A DNA stretch of 64,000 nt, from NCBI GenBank assembly GCA_017550385.1, contig JAFZPJ010000060.1:16552-80551 (forward strand). Reading direction: 5' to 3'. The notes below the pieces were generated by a model, which saw only the letters and a program-made list of their open reading frames with translations, did not search any database and was not told the DNA's origin. Source of the stretch: Clostridiales bacterium. GTDB lineage: Bacteria; Bacillota; Clostridia; Saccharofermentanales; Saccharofermentanaceae. A program made the position numbers and the translations under genes. Below, piece after piece: positions 57,507 to 64,000 of the stretch (position 1 is the stretch's first letter; each line of letters starts with the position of its first letter).

Positions 57507-59787
57507 TAAGACCGGTCACTGTTACCGCAGTGACCGCGAGTCCGCCTTCAGAACCGAAGGCGCCGCCTGTAACTATATCCATCGAAGACTTACCGTAAAC
57601 GGCCTTAAGTACCGAGGATGCTGCTTCGGTACCAGATACCTGCAGTCCTATGATGTTGCCCTGAGTAAGATTCCACATCGTATGTATGGCGCTCGTCATC
57701 CAGATATTGCCTGTCTTAAGGTATATCAGTGCGAACAGTAATGCGATTAGGAACAGATTGATTGCGGCCAGCGGCGTGAAACCTATATTGGCCGAATGGA
57801 ACGCGGCGAAGAGGAAAGAAGACAGTATCACCGCCACGGCCGTATTGGACTTGTCTTTGACGCGCGGGATCATGAATCCTCTGAACATGATCTCTTCGGT
57901 CATACCCTGAGGCAGCCACATAAGAAGATTTATAATGAACGCGACTGAGATGCCGCCTCCCAATCCGAAGCTGATGCAGCTTACCTGTCCCGTGAGGATC
58001 AGTATGAGAAGCACTGAACCCATCATGAGAAGACCCAGGACAAGTCCTGTCAGATAAGATCTTACGATGCCGGCGCGGCTATCCAGAGGAAGTCCGAGCT
58101 TGCCGAAGCAGGCGGTAAAAGGTCTTATCTTCTCGCGGTTGTAGATCCTGAGCAGATAAGCAAGGATCATGAGGATATATCCCGGGAGCATGAGTCCGAG
58201 GAACAGCGGATCGCTCAGGAACATGCCGAATACTTCCATGGTCGTAGTGATGATGTCTTCGATGCTCGAGACATCTTGTAAGTCCATTATGTACTGCGTG
58301 TATTCGGCGCGGCTCATGAAGCTTATTACAGTAGGTATTACCGCCACCAACTGGAATACGGACAAAACTGCAAACGGATAGAATACCTGATCTGTATAGA
58401 AACTGATATTCGACGCGATGCGGTCTGCGCGTTCCATGAACGATAGCTTGATGCTGCCGTCCCCGGTGCGGATCTCGCTCTGCTTAACTGATTCAACAGA
58501 TACGGTGAAGCGCTCCTTATGAAGCAGCCTTGAAGATACTGCGCCGATCCCTGCTGTTAAAGCGCCTGAAGACAGTACGCAGGATATCAGAGCAGGGATA
58601 TTAGTCTCATTTGCAAGCGCCGTTCCTATACCGTAGAAGTGACCGTAGATGGGGAAGTAGAAGAAGACTTCGGAAACCTCACGGTAATTCTGTATGCAGG
58701 TAACACAGACCGCGATAAGAAGAAGGAATATAGGCAGGAATGCAGTCTGTGCCGATATTACGCTGTCATTGATGACGGATGTCAGGATAACGATAGCTGA
58801 TATAAGGACAGCAAGACTTATCACGTATATGAGCACGGCAATGATTCCCGGCGTTATGAAGCGCCAGTTTGTCTGCGTAAACAATACGACGATAAATGCG
58901 GGAATGAGAGCTTTTATGGTTACGCCTGTGATGTTCCCTATGATGATCGAAGATCTCGGAAGAGGGGACATGATTATCTCGGTAAATGTTCCGTTCTCTT
59001 TCTGACCAGCGATAACACTGGTTCCCGAACTCATTGCGGCAAAGAGGATAACGATGAATATGACCAGCGGTACGATAGTCTTGCCGATCGCGAAAGCTGC
59101 TGCTGCGAGACCGGAAGCTCCCTTTGGATCAGCAATCGGTTCATCCGATATCCGGAAGTCCGTCGTCTCGAGTGCGGTAACATTGTGAGCTTTTCTCAGG
59201 TAGTTCTGATAATTGCCCAGGTAGGCATCGATGAACTGTTTTTTCATATCGCCGTATTCAAGCGAATCAGTCCTGTAGTATGTCAGGACTTCGACCTGAC
59301 TGATCTCTCCGGATGAGAATCTCTCGTCTATCATCTCGTCAAAGTCTTCGGGGAAGACGATCGTAAGATATGCATCTTCCTCCTTCATCCATTCCTGATA
59401 TGTCAGGAAATCATATGCGGCATCGTTCTCCTTGTAGATGAATTCGGAATAGCCGTAATTATCATATGTATATTCATAATTGATTATCTTCTTGTAGTTC
59501 TTCAGATCTGTAAGAGAACCGAAGTTGTCTCTTTTGGACTCTCTGGAATCCTCAGTCGATCCGTTATACTCGATGAAGCTGTCAGGAGCATTGACTATGA
59601 TTATGTTGAATACTTCATCGCTCCACAGGTGATACGGGAAGAACCATAATGCGAACGAAGCCAATACACAGATCAGAACGAACAAGAAGACCAGGCAGGA
59701 TATAAAAGCTCCCGCGGAAGCCTTTGCTCCGGCTCCCTTTGTGAAGTTAAAGAAACTCTTGATTATTGCCTTCGTTCCGCGTCTCAT
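57436..59787 (-). CDS. ABC-2 exporter permease fused to a CPBP (CAAX-type) protease domain
   Basis: 783 residues. Part 1 (about 1-430) is a NatB/ABC-2 permease: an N-terminal helix, an extracytoplasmic loop domain starting IIIVNAPDSF, then AMSSGTSVIAGQKENGTFTEIIMSPLPRSSIIIG, the typical coupling region, and five or six helices. Part 2 (about 460-770) is a CPBP-family intramembrane protease with TEEIMFRGF (EExxxR), FAAFHSANIG and SAIHTMWNLTQG. Such fusions occur with NatA-type ATPases. Its start overlaps the ATPase stop by four bases. It is the last gene of the operon. Confidence 0.88.
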   Translation of the reverse strand: MRRGTKAIIKSFFNFTKGAGAKASAGAFISCLVFLFVLICVLASFALWFFPYHLWSDEVFNIIIVNAPDSFIEYNGSTEDSRESKRDNFGSLTDLKNYKKIINYEYTYDNYGYSEFIYKENDAAYDFLTYQEWMKEEDAYLTIVFPEDFDEMIDERFSSGEISQVEVLTYYRTDSLEYGDMKKQFIDAYLGNYQNYLRKAHNVTALETTDFRISDEPIADPKGASGLAAAAFAIGKTIVPLVIFIVILFAAMSSGTSVIAGQKENGTFTEIIMSPLPRSSIIIGNITGVTIKALIPAFIVVLFTQTNWRFITPGIIAVLIYVISLAVLISAIVILTSVINDSVISAQTAFLPIFLLLIAVCVTCIQNYREVSEVFFYFPIYGHFYGIGTALANETNIPALISCVLSSGALTAGIGAVSSRLLHKERFTVSVESVKQSEIRTGDGSIKLSFMERADRIASNISFYTDQVFYPFAVLSVFQLVAVIPTVISFMSRAEYTQYIMDLQDVSSIEDIITTTMEVFGMFLSDPLFLGLMLPGYILMILAYLLRIYNREKIRPFTACFGKLGLPLDSRAGIVRSYLTGLVLGLLMMGSVLLILILTGQVSCISFGLGGGISVAFIINLLMWLPQGMTEEIMFRGFMIPRVKDKSNTAVAVILSSFLFAAFHSANIGFTPLAAINLFLIALLFALIYLKTGNIWMTSAIHTMWNLTQGNIIGLQVSGTEAASSVLKAVYGKSSMDIVTGGAFGSEGGLAVTAVTVTGLIILLLLSSLQRIRRKQKRGTESA

Positions 59788-60524
59788 TCTTCTTTATGAT
59801 TATCTACATACAATTTGAAGAATGCTTCTTCAAAAGAAGCAGTTCCGGTCGTCTTTATCAGTTCATCTGATGTTCCTTCGGCTACGATCATGCCGTCTAC
59901 GAGCACGCCTATCTTGTCGCAGAGTTCCTGCGCTACAGAGAAGATGTGTGTCGACAGGATTATCGAATGTCCCTTGGCACGCAGCTGTTTTAAGTAGTCT
60001 GTAACCTGCCTCGATGTGAGAATGTCCAGACCGTTTGTAGGTTCGTCGAAGATTATCACTTTAGGATCATGTATAAGGCTGATGGCGATCGACACCTTCT
60101 GCTTCATTCCGGTTGACAGTTCGCTGATCCTTTTGTCGGCAAAAGGCGTAATGCCGAATGTCCCGAACTGAAGCGCTTTCCTGTCTCTTATCTCATCCTT
60201 CGGGATGTCATATAATTCAGCGAAGAAATCATAGAGCTTGTTTGGTGTGGACATAGGATCGAGCTTGATCTCAGTGGTAAGGAATCCGATCCTTCTGTGG
60301 ATCTCAAGAGCGTCCTTGCGCGTATCGAGATCCGTTATGCTGATCGATCCCGAAGTAGGCTCGAGAAGAGTTGCGATCATGAGCATGAGCGTAGTCTTGC
60401 CGGCACCGTTAGGACCGAGCAGACCGTAGATCTCGCCCTCATCGACTTCGAAGTTAACACCCTTGATAGTCTCGCTGTCTTTGGTGTAACTCTTATGAAC
60501 ATCATTTACGCTTATTACTTTCAA
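59784..60524 (-). CDS. ABC transporter ATPase (NatA-like)
   Basis: 246 residues. Walker A GLLGPNGAGKTT, Q-loop region TTEIKLD in place of the usual Gln, signature LSTGMKQKVSIA, Walker B VIIFDEPTNGLD and switch His in ILSTHIF. It energises the two flanking ABC-2 permeases for export, possibly of sodium, a peptide or a lipid-like substrate. It starts within the end of the upstream permease gene (23-base overlap), with AGGAGG inside that gene. Confidence 0.93.
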   Translation of the reverse strand: MKVISVNDVHKSYTKDSETIKGVNFEVDEGEIYGLLGPNGAGKTTLMLMIATLLEPTSGSISITDLDTRKDALEIHRRIGFLTTEIKLDPMSTPNKLYDFFAELYDIPKDEIRDRKALQFGTFGITPFADKRISELSTGMKQKVSIAISLIHDPKVIIFDEPTNGLDILTSRQVTDYLKQLRAKGHSIILSTHIFSVAQELCDKIGVLVDGMIVAEGTSDELIKTTGTASFEEAFFKLYVDNHKEE

Positions 60525-61770
60525 AACCCTGCCTCCTTATAATCCTTCTGAACATCAGTATGGCGATTGCCGAATCGAGCAATAACATAACGGCAACGTG
60601 CCAGAATTTCTCCTGTGAATTGAATGTCTCTGACATCACCGCGAGCGAGTTGTGAAGCGGAACAAAATACTCTATTGTCACAGGTCTTGTATAACGGAAC
60701 ATCTGTATGAAGAAATCCGCAAGGAACAACACCAGCGGCAGCTGCAGATTTACTATCGTATCCTGCAGTCTGCTCAGCGAGAAAACTATCGACAGACACA
60801 ATGCACACATAAGAAAACATGTAACGGGAACAGCGAGCACCACTATAAGCAGCTGCACCGGAGTAAGGAACAGACCGAAAGGCAGAAGAGACATCGCACT
60901 GTTGCTCCTGTTGATCCATGATGCGAAGAACATAACGAATGTAGTGACATAAGTCGAGACGGAAGCGATGTATATGATCGCGAGCGTCTTACCTATGATG
61001 AAGTGTGATGCGGGTACCGGTGTCATGAATAACTTCGTAAGGAAACCCCGGTTCTTCTCCTGCGCGAACATATCCTCTGCAAGAGAATAAACACAATAAT
61101 ACATCATTATCATCAGTATTCCCGGTATTACTTTTGACGCAGAGGAATTTGCGGTGATCCTGAAGTCCATGAACTTCGTGACGGGGTTGAAACTGTCAAT
61201 GCTGAACAGGTCGCTCCCTATCAGCGCATATTCGCCGCCGAGGATCGTGATGAGACCGTCCTGATATTTATCGAGAACGTTCTGTCTGAATTGTTCGGCA
61301 AGTGCCTGACCTCCCATGGAAGAAGCAGAATAAGACAGATAGACTACGGCGTTGCTCTCGACATGTTCTCCGCTGTATATATCGTCATAGTATTGTGAGA
61401 TCTTCTTATCAAAATCAGTATTCTTCTCGCCGGACCAGAAAGTGCATACAACAGTACCGTTCTTGACTATGCTGTATATGTCATCGTCTTTGGCATACTT
61501 ATCGAATTTGTTGCGACTCCAGAACTCGTAATTAAAAACCTGTGCATCGATATTCTCATCAAGATATTGTTTGAATGAATCGGGTGCATCGACAATGATT
61601 ATCGGACGGCTTACAAACGATCCGGTAGACAGATAATTCATCAACAGCGGAAATATATTAAGCGCGACAGTAAGTACAATTGCAGGCAACAAAAACAGTG
61701 TTGCCGTCTTACGCCAGTTGGAGAAGATGCGCTGAAGTTCCCAGCGATAAACTGTCATGATATGTCTCAT
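60502..61770 (-). CDS. ABC-2 exporter permease
   Basis: 422 residues: an N-terminal helix (about 18-40), an extracytoplasmic domain starting IIIVDAPDSF (about 57-200), then five or six helices (about 215-410), with FAQEKNRGFLTKLFMTPVPASHFIIGK as the ABC-2 coupling motif. It shares its loop opening IIIV(D/N)APDSF with the other permease of the operon, so the two are paralogs that probably form a heterodimer. No ribosome site precedes the ATG at 61770; AT-rich -10-like boxes (61779-61787, minus strand) lie 8-11 bases upstream. Confidence 0.87.
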   Translation of the reverse strand: MRHIMTVYRWELQRIFSNWRKTATLFLLPAIVLTVALNIFPLLMNYLSTGSFVSRPIIIVDAPDSFKQYLDENIDAQVFNYEFWSRNKFDKYAKDDDIYSIVKNGTVVCTFWSGEKNTDFDKKISQYYDDIYSGEHVESNAVVYLSYSASSMGGQALAEQFRQNVLDKYQDGLITILGGEYALIGSDLFSIDSFNPVTKFMDFRITANSSASKVIPGILMIMMYYCVYSLAEDMFAQEKNRGFLTKLFMTPVPASHFIIGKTLAIIYIASVSTYVTTFVMFFASWINRSNSAMSLLPFGLFLTPVQLLIVVLAVPVTCFLMCALCLSIVFSLSRLQDTIVNLQLPLVLFLADFFIQMFRYTRPVTIEYFVPLHNSLAVMSETFNSQEKFWHVAVMLLLDSAIAILMFRRIIRRQGFESNKRK

Positions 61771-61874
61771 GAAAACATTTTATAATACTGCGGAACAAAA
61801 AAGCATGCTTGAAAACGAGTTTTCAAAGTGTTGATAAATTGAACAAAACAAGCCCTTTGAAAGGCTTTAAATCT

Positions 61875-61919
61875 AAAAGAAATATCAATTTCTTTTGTTG
61901 ACACTAATACAAAAGAAAT
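61875..61919. promoter_or_regulatory. candidate operator of the histone-like gene
   Basis: Three copies of AAAAGAAAT lie in alternating orientation at 61875-61883 (+), 61888-61896 (-) and 61911-61919 (+). The last two belong to a perfect 11-bp inverted repeat ATTTCTTTTGT (61888-61898) / ACAAAAGAAAT (61909-61919). It covers the -35 box and spacer of the promoter. Confidence 0.65.
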
Positions 61920-61926
61920 GTAGATT
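61898..61926 (+). promoter_or_regulatory. sigmaA-type promoter of the histone-like gene
   Basis: Consensus -35 TTGACA (61898-61903) and -10 TAGATT (61921-61926), 17 bases apart; the start is expected near 61933. Confidence 0.82.
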
Positions 61927-61964
61927 AAATATATCCAACAAGGAAAATTATGGAGGTTCTAAGT

Positions 61965-62408
61965 ATGGAAACTGAGAAGAAAGATGTAAAGGTAGAGGCA
62001 AAGGCTGCTCCTGTAGCTGCAGCTCCTGCTAAGAAGGCAGCTCCTGCTAAGAAGGCAGCTCCCGCTAAGAAGGCTCCCGCTAAGAAGGCACCTGCTAAGA
62101 AGGCAGCTCCCGCTAAGAAGGCAGCTCCTGCTAAGAAGGCAGCTCCTGCTAAGAAGGCAGCTCCCGCTAAGAAGGCAGCTCCTGCTAAGAAGGCTGCTGC
62201 AAAGAAGCCCGCTGCAAAGAAGGCTCCTGCTAAGAAGGCAGCTAAGAAGGTTGTCGCTAAGAAGGCAGAGGTTATCTTCCAGATCGATGGCAAGGACATC
62301 ACAGCTGAGAAGATCGCTAAGAAGTTCCCTAACGGCGGTAAGATCTATGTTAACGTTGCTGAGAAGAAGGCTTACGATGAAGCTGGCAACGGCAAGAACA
62401 TTTTCTGA
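61965..62408 (+). CDS. Lys/Ala/Pro-rich histone H1-like protein
   Basis: 147 residues. A short acidic start (METEKKDVKVEAKAAP) is followed by about 75 residues of KKAAPAKK-type repeats (about 20-95). A compact C-terminal domain (about 102-147) includes KAEVIFQIDGKDITAEKIAKKF and IYVNVAEKKAYDEAG. The basic tail resembles histone H1-like or AlgP-like DNA-binding segments. The C-terminal part may belong to a small clostridial domain (DUF6465-like, tentative). The ATG at 61965 has TGGAGG eight bases before it; the ATG at 61950 is weaker. It probably binds nucleic acid. Confidence 0.8.
   Translation: METEKKDVKVEAKAAPVAAAPAKKAAPAKKAAPAKKAPAKKAPAKKAAPAKKAAPAKKAAPAKKAAPAKKAAPAKKAAAKKPAAKKAPAKKAAKKVVAKKAEVIFQIDGKDITAEKIAKKFPNGGKIYVNVAEKKAYDEAGNGKNIF
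62020..62250 (+). repeat. tandem 15/18-bp coding repeats
   Basis: Variants of GCTAAGAAGGCAGCTCCT (18 bp) and a 15-bp version lacking one Ala codon are repeated in tandem within the histone-like gene. Synonymous variation is low (GCT/GCA/CCT/CCC), so copy number is likely to change by slippage. Confidence 0.8.
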
Positions 62409-62432
62409 TTCTGATAACAAGCTTCTTATAAG

Positions 62433-62460
62433 AACTCCCGCTTAACGGCGGGAGTTTTTT
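62433..62460 (+). terminator. terminator of the histone-like gene
   Basis: A perfect 9-bp stem AACTCCCGC (62433-62441) / GCGGGAGTT (62448-62456) is followed by TTTTTT. Confidence 0.9.
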
Positions 62461-62483
62461 ATTGCGATTTTTATAGTTTGCTG

Positions 62484-62489
62484 TATGCT
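62484..62489 (+). promoter_or_regulatory. -10 box of the ABC-F gene
   Basis: TATGCT (62484-62489) ends six bases before the ATG at 62496. No ribosome site lies between, so this is a probable leaderless start. Confidence 0.5.
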
Positions 62490-62495
62490 TGTTCT

Positions 62496-64000
62496 ATGCC
62501 TTTATTGACTGTACAGAATGTATCGATGAGTTATGGTGAGCGCCGTGTTCTTGACGGCGTGAATTTTCGCGTTAACCAAGGTGACAGGATCGCATTCATC
62601 GGTGATAACGGTGCAGGCAAATCGACACTGTTCAAGATCATAAAAGGTCTTATTACTCCCGACGGCGGTGACGTCATCTATCACGGCAATACGATCGTAG
62701 GTTTCCTTTCGCAGAACATGAGTGAACAGGATCTGTCAGGCAATACTTTAAAACCGGTCAAGCTCATCGATCTCGAATACAGGATGCATGAACTCGAACG
62801 TGAACTGTCAAAAGGTGAAAGTGATGATCTTCAGGATCTCATGAATGAGTATGCTGATGTTCAGGCAGAGTATGAGAGTGCCGGCGGTTACGATTACGAA
62901 CACAGACTGAACGATGCACTGGGCGGACTCGGTCTCTCCGGAATAAGTGACCGTACTGATTTCACGGGACTGTCCGGAGGAGAGAAGATGAGAGTCTGTC
63001 TTGCAAGACTAATCGTTGAACGTCCGGATATACTCATGCTCGACGAGCCTACCAACCATCTCGACATGGAAGCCATCGACTGGCTCGAAGGTTTCCTCGG
63101 TTCATACGGCGGAGCTGTCTTTGTCATCACTCACGACAGACACTTTATCGACAGTGTCGCGAACAGGGTCATCGAACTCGACGGCGGAAAGGTCACCGAA
63201 TACAAAGGTAACTATACAGAGTACAAGATACAGAAAGAAGAATTCATCAAGACTCAGACTTCGGTCATTGCGAATCTTGAGACTGAACTCGAGCATCAGC
63301 TCGAAGTAAAACAGACGTTCCTCTCGCACCGCAACATAAGCGGCTACCATCAAAGAGAGAAGGTAGTCGAGAAGCTCGCCGATGTACTCGAGAGAGAACG
63401 TGCGAAGCTTCCTTCCGGTTATGCGAAGATGAGCTTTGTCGCGACACCGAGAGAGACTGAAGGTAAGTCGGATAAGATCCTCCTTGAGGTCAAAGGCGTA
63501 TCCAAAGAGTTCGACGGCAATGTGCTTTTCGAGGATGTGTCGTTCGAACTCAAAGCGGATGAGAAGATCTTCCTGTGCGGTCCGAACGGATGCGGAAAGA
63601 CAACGCTGCTGTCGATGCTGTCAGGAAAGTCTGCAGGATCGGCCGGAACGGTTCTCATCGCACCGGCGATCACGTGCGGATTCATGGGACAGTTCGTTCC
63701 TTTTGATGATGAGAGCGTCACGTGCTTTGACGAGCTGATATCCAGGAGCGATCTTCAGACTACTGAAGCAAGGTCGCTTCTTGCGAGATTCGGATTCAGG
63801 GGCGAAGACGTGTTCAAGACGATCGACATGCTCTCGGGTGGAGAGAGGTCGAGACTCTATCTTTGCTGTCTGCTGAATGAGAATCCTGACATCCTTTTCC
63901 TCGATGAGACTACAAATCACCTCGACATCAATTCAAGGGAGATCTTAGAGGATGCTATCCGCGAATATCCGCGTGCTGTTATCTGCGTATCGCACGACAG
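62496..64000 (+). CDS. ABC-F family ATPase (3' end beyond window)
   Basis: Open from the ATG at 62496 to the right edge, 501 residues, with no stop inside the window. It has two ABC domains and no membrane segment. Domain 1 has Walker A GDNGAGKST, signature LSGGEKMR and Walker B ILMLDEPTNHLD. An interdomain linker of about 80 residues (about 240-325) follows. Domain 2 has Walker A GPNGCGKTT, signature LSGGERSR and Walker B ILFLDETTNHLD, with Thr replacing Pro. ABC-F proteins act on ribosomes, relieving stalling or antibiotic inhibition. The subfamily cannot be fixed without the C-terminus. Confidence 0.92.
   Translation, partial: MPLLTVQNVSMSYGERRVLDGVNFRVNQGDRIAFIGDNGAGKSTLFKIIKGLITPDGGDVIYHGNTIVGFLSQNMSEQDLSGNTLKPVKLIDLEYRMHELERELSKGESDDLQDLMNEYADVQAEYESAGGYDYEHRLNDALGGLGLSGISDRTDFTGLSGGEKMRVCLARLIVERPDILMLDEPTNHLDMEAIDWLEGFLGSYGGAVFVITHDRHFIDSVANRVIELDGGKVTEYKGNYTEYKIQKEEFIKTQTSVIANLETELEHQLEVKQTFLSHRNISGYHQREKVVEKLADVLERERAKLPSGYAKMSFVATPRETEGKSDKILLEVKGVSKEFDGNVLFEDVSFELKADEKIFLCGPNGCGKTTLLSMLSGKSAGSAGTVLIAPAITCGFMGQFVPFDDESVTCFDELISRSDLQTTEARSLLARFGFRGEDVFKTIDMLSGGERSRLYLCCLLNENPDILFLDETTNHLDINSREILEDAIREYPRAVICVSHD

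Noticed and set aside
61965-62270. Transfer of a eukaryotic histone H1 gene
   Set aside because: Low-complexity Lys/Ala/Pro repeats arise repeatedly in bacteria, and the DNA repeat structure explains the similarity without transfer.
1-64000. Prophage, insertion sequence or integrative element
   Set aside because: No transposase, integrase, relaxase, capsid or lysis gene is seen, and gene order and composition are mostly those of a stable chromosome. The only mobile-like feature is the dispersed hairpin repeat.

Overview
The window looks like a chromosomal segment of a Gram-positive anaerobic Clostridia-type bacterium (Bacillota); I cannot name the species. The pointers are strong AGGAGG-type ribosome sites, sigmaA-like promoters, a rubrerythrin, an indolepyruvate:ferredoxin oxidoreductase, ChW-repeat secreted proteins, an LTA-synthase-family enzyme, a YhaM-type nuclease, and a type IV pilus locus with no outer-membrane secretin. 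Base composition is moderate and fairly even; the pilin genes and one acyltransferase look more AT-rich. I see no rRNA, tRNA, transposase, integrase, phage module or cas gene.

Layout. 1-4.2 kb: end of a DUF3320-type helicase, class II fructose-bisphosphate aldolase, a tail-anchored unknown protein and an NCS2 permease. 4.5-13.6 kb: a type IV pilus operon (major pilin, attenuator, minor pilins, PilB, PilC, PilD, PilM, PilN, PilO). 13.6-20.5 kb: a lipoprotein metallopeptidase divergent from a MATE exporter plus GH94-like phosphorylase pair, then rubrerythrin, a GNAT enzyme and a lipoprotein. 20.6-27.9 kb: three secreted proteins with different heads and the same six-repeat ChW tail, with a zinc-ribbon membrane protein among them. 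27.9-33.1 kb: small enzymes, a HAD phosphatase + glycerol-1-phosphate dehydrogenase pair, GNAT and CAT-like acetyltransferases, and an ArsB/NhaD-type permease. 33.2-37.7 kb: iorA-iorB-thioesterase-paaK-ACT operon for aryl/2-oxo acid metabolism. 37.9-44.7 kb: acyltransferase 3, a LacI-like-sensor diguanylate cyclase, an acyl-CoA synthetase and a sodium:solute symporter. 45-47.4 kb: ArsR-HMA-P1B ATPase metal efflux operon with a visible operator. 47.5-51.7 kb: a LacZ-shaped protein without recognisable catalytic residues, translationally coupled to a GH114-like lipoprotein. 51.7-57.5 kb: YhaM, HAD phosphatase, ECF S component, LtaS-like enzyme and an FAD dehydrogenase. 57.4-61.8 kb: a three-gene ABC-2 exporter operon ending in a permease-CPBP fusion. 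61.9-64 kb: a Lys/Ala/Pro-rich histone-like protein behind an inverted-repeat promoter, and the 5' part of an ABC-F ATPase.

The least explained signals are these: a LacZ-like apparent pseudoenzyme paired with a GH114-like lipoprotein; a common-tail/variable-head ChW protein cluster; recurrent leaderless gene starts, where a -10 box sits 6-8 bases before ATG and no ribosome site is visible; a dispersed hairpin repeat of about 100 bp found in two distant intergenic regions; a pair of identical 36-bp repeats that can each form two competing hairpins; and an alternating inverted-repeat operator over the promoter of the histone-like gene. Gene order and motifs were read directly from the sequence. 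Family assignments come from recognised motifs without database searches.
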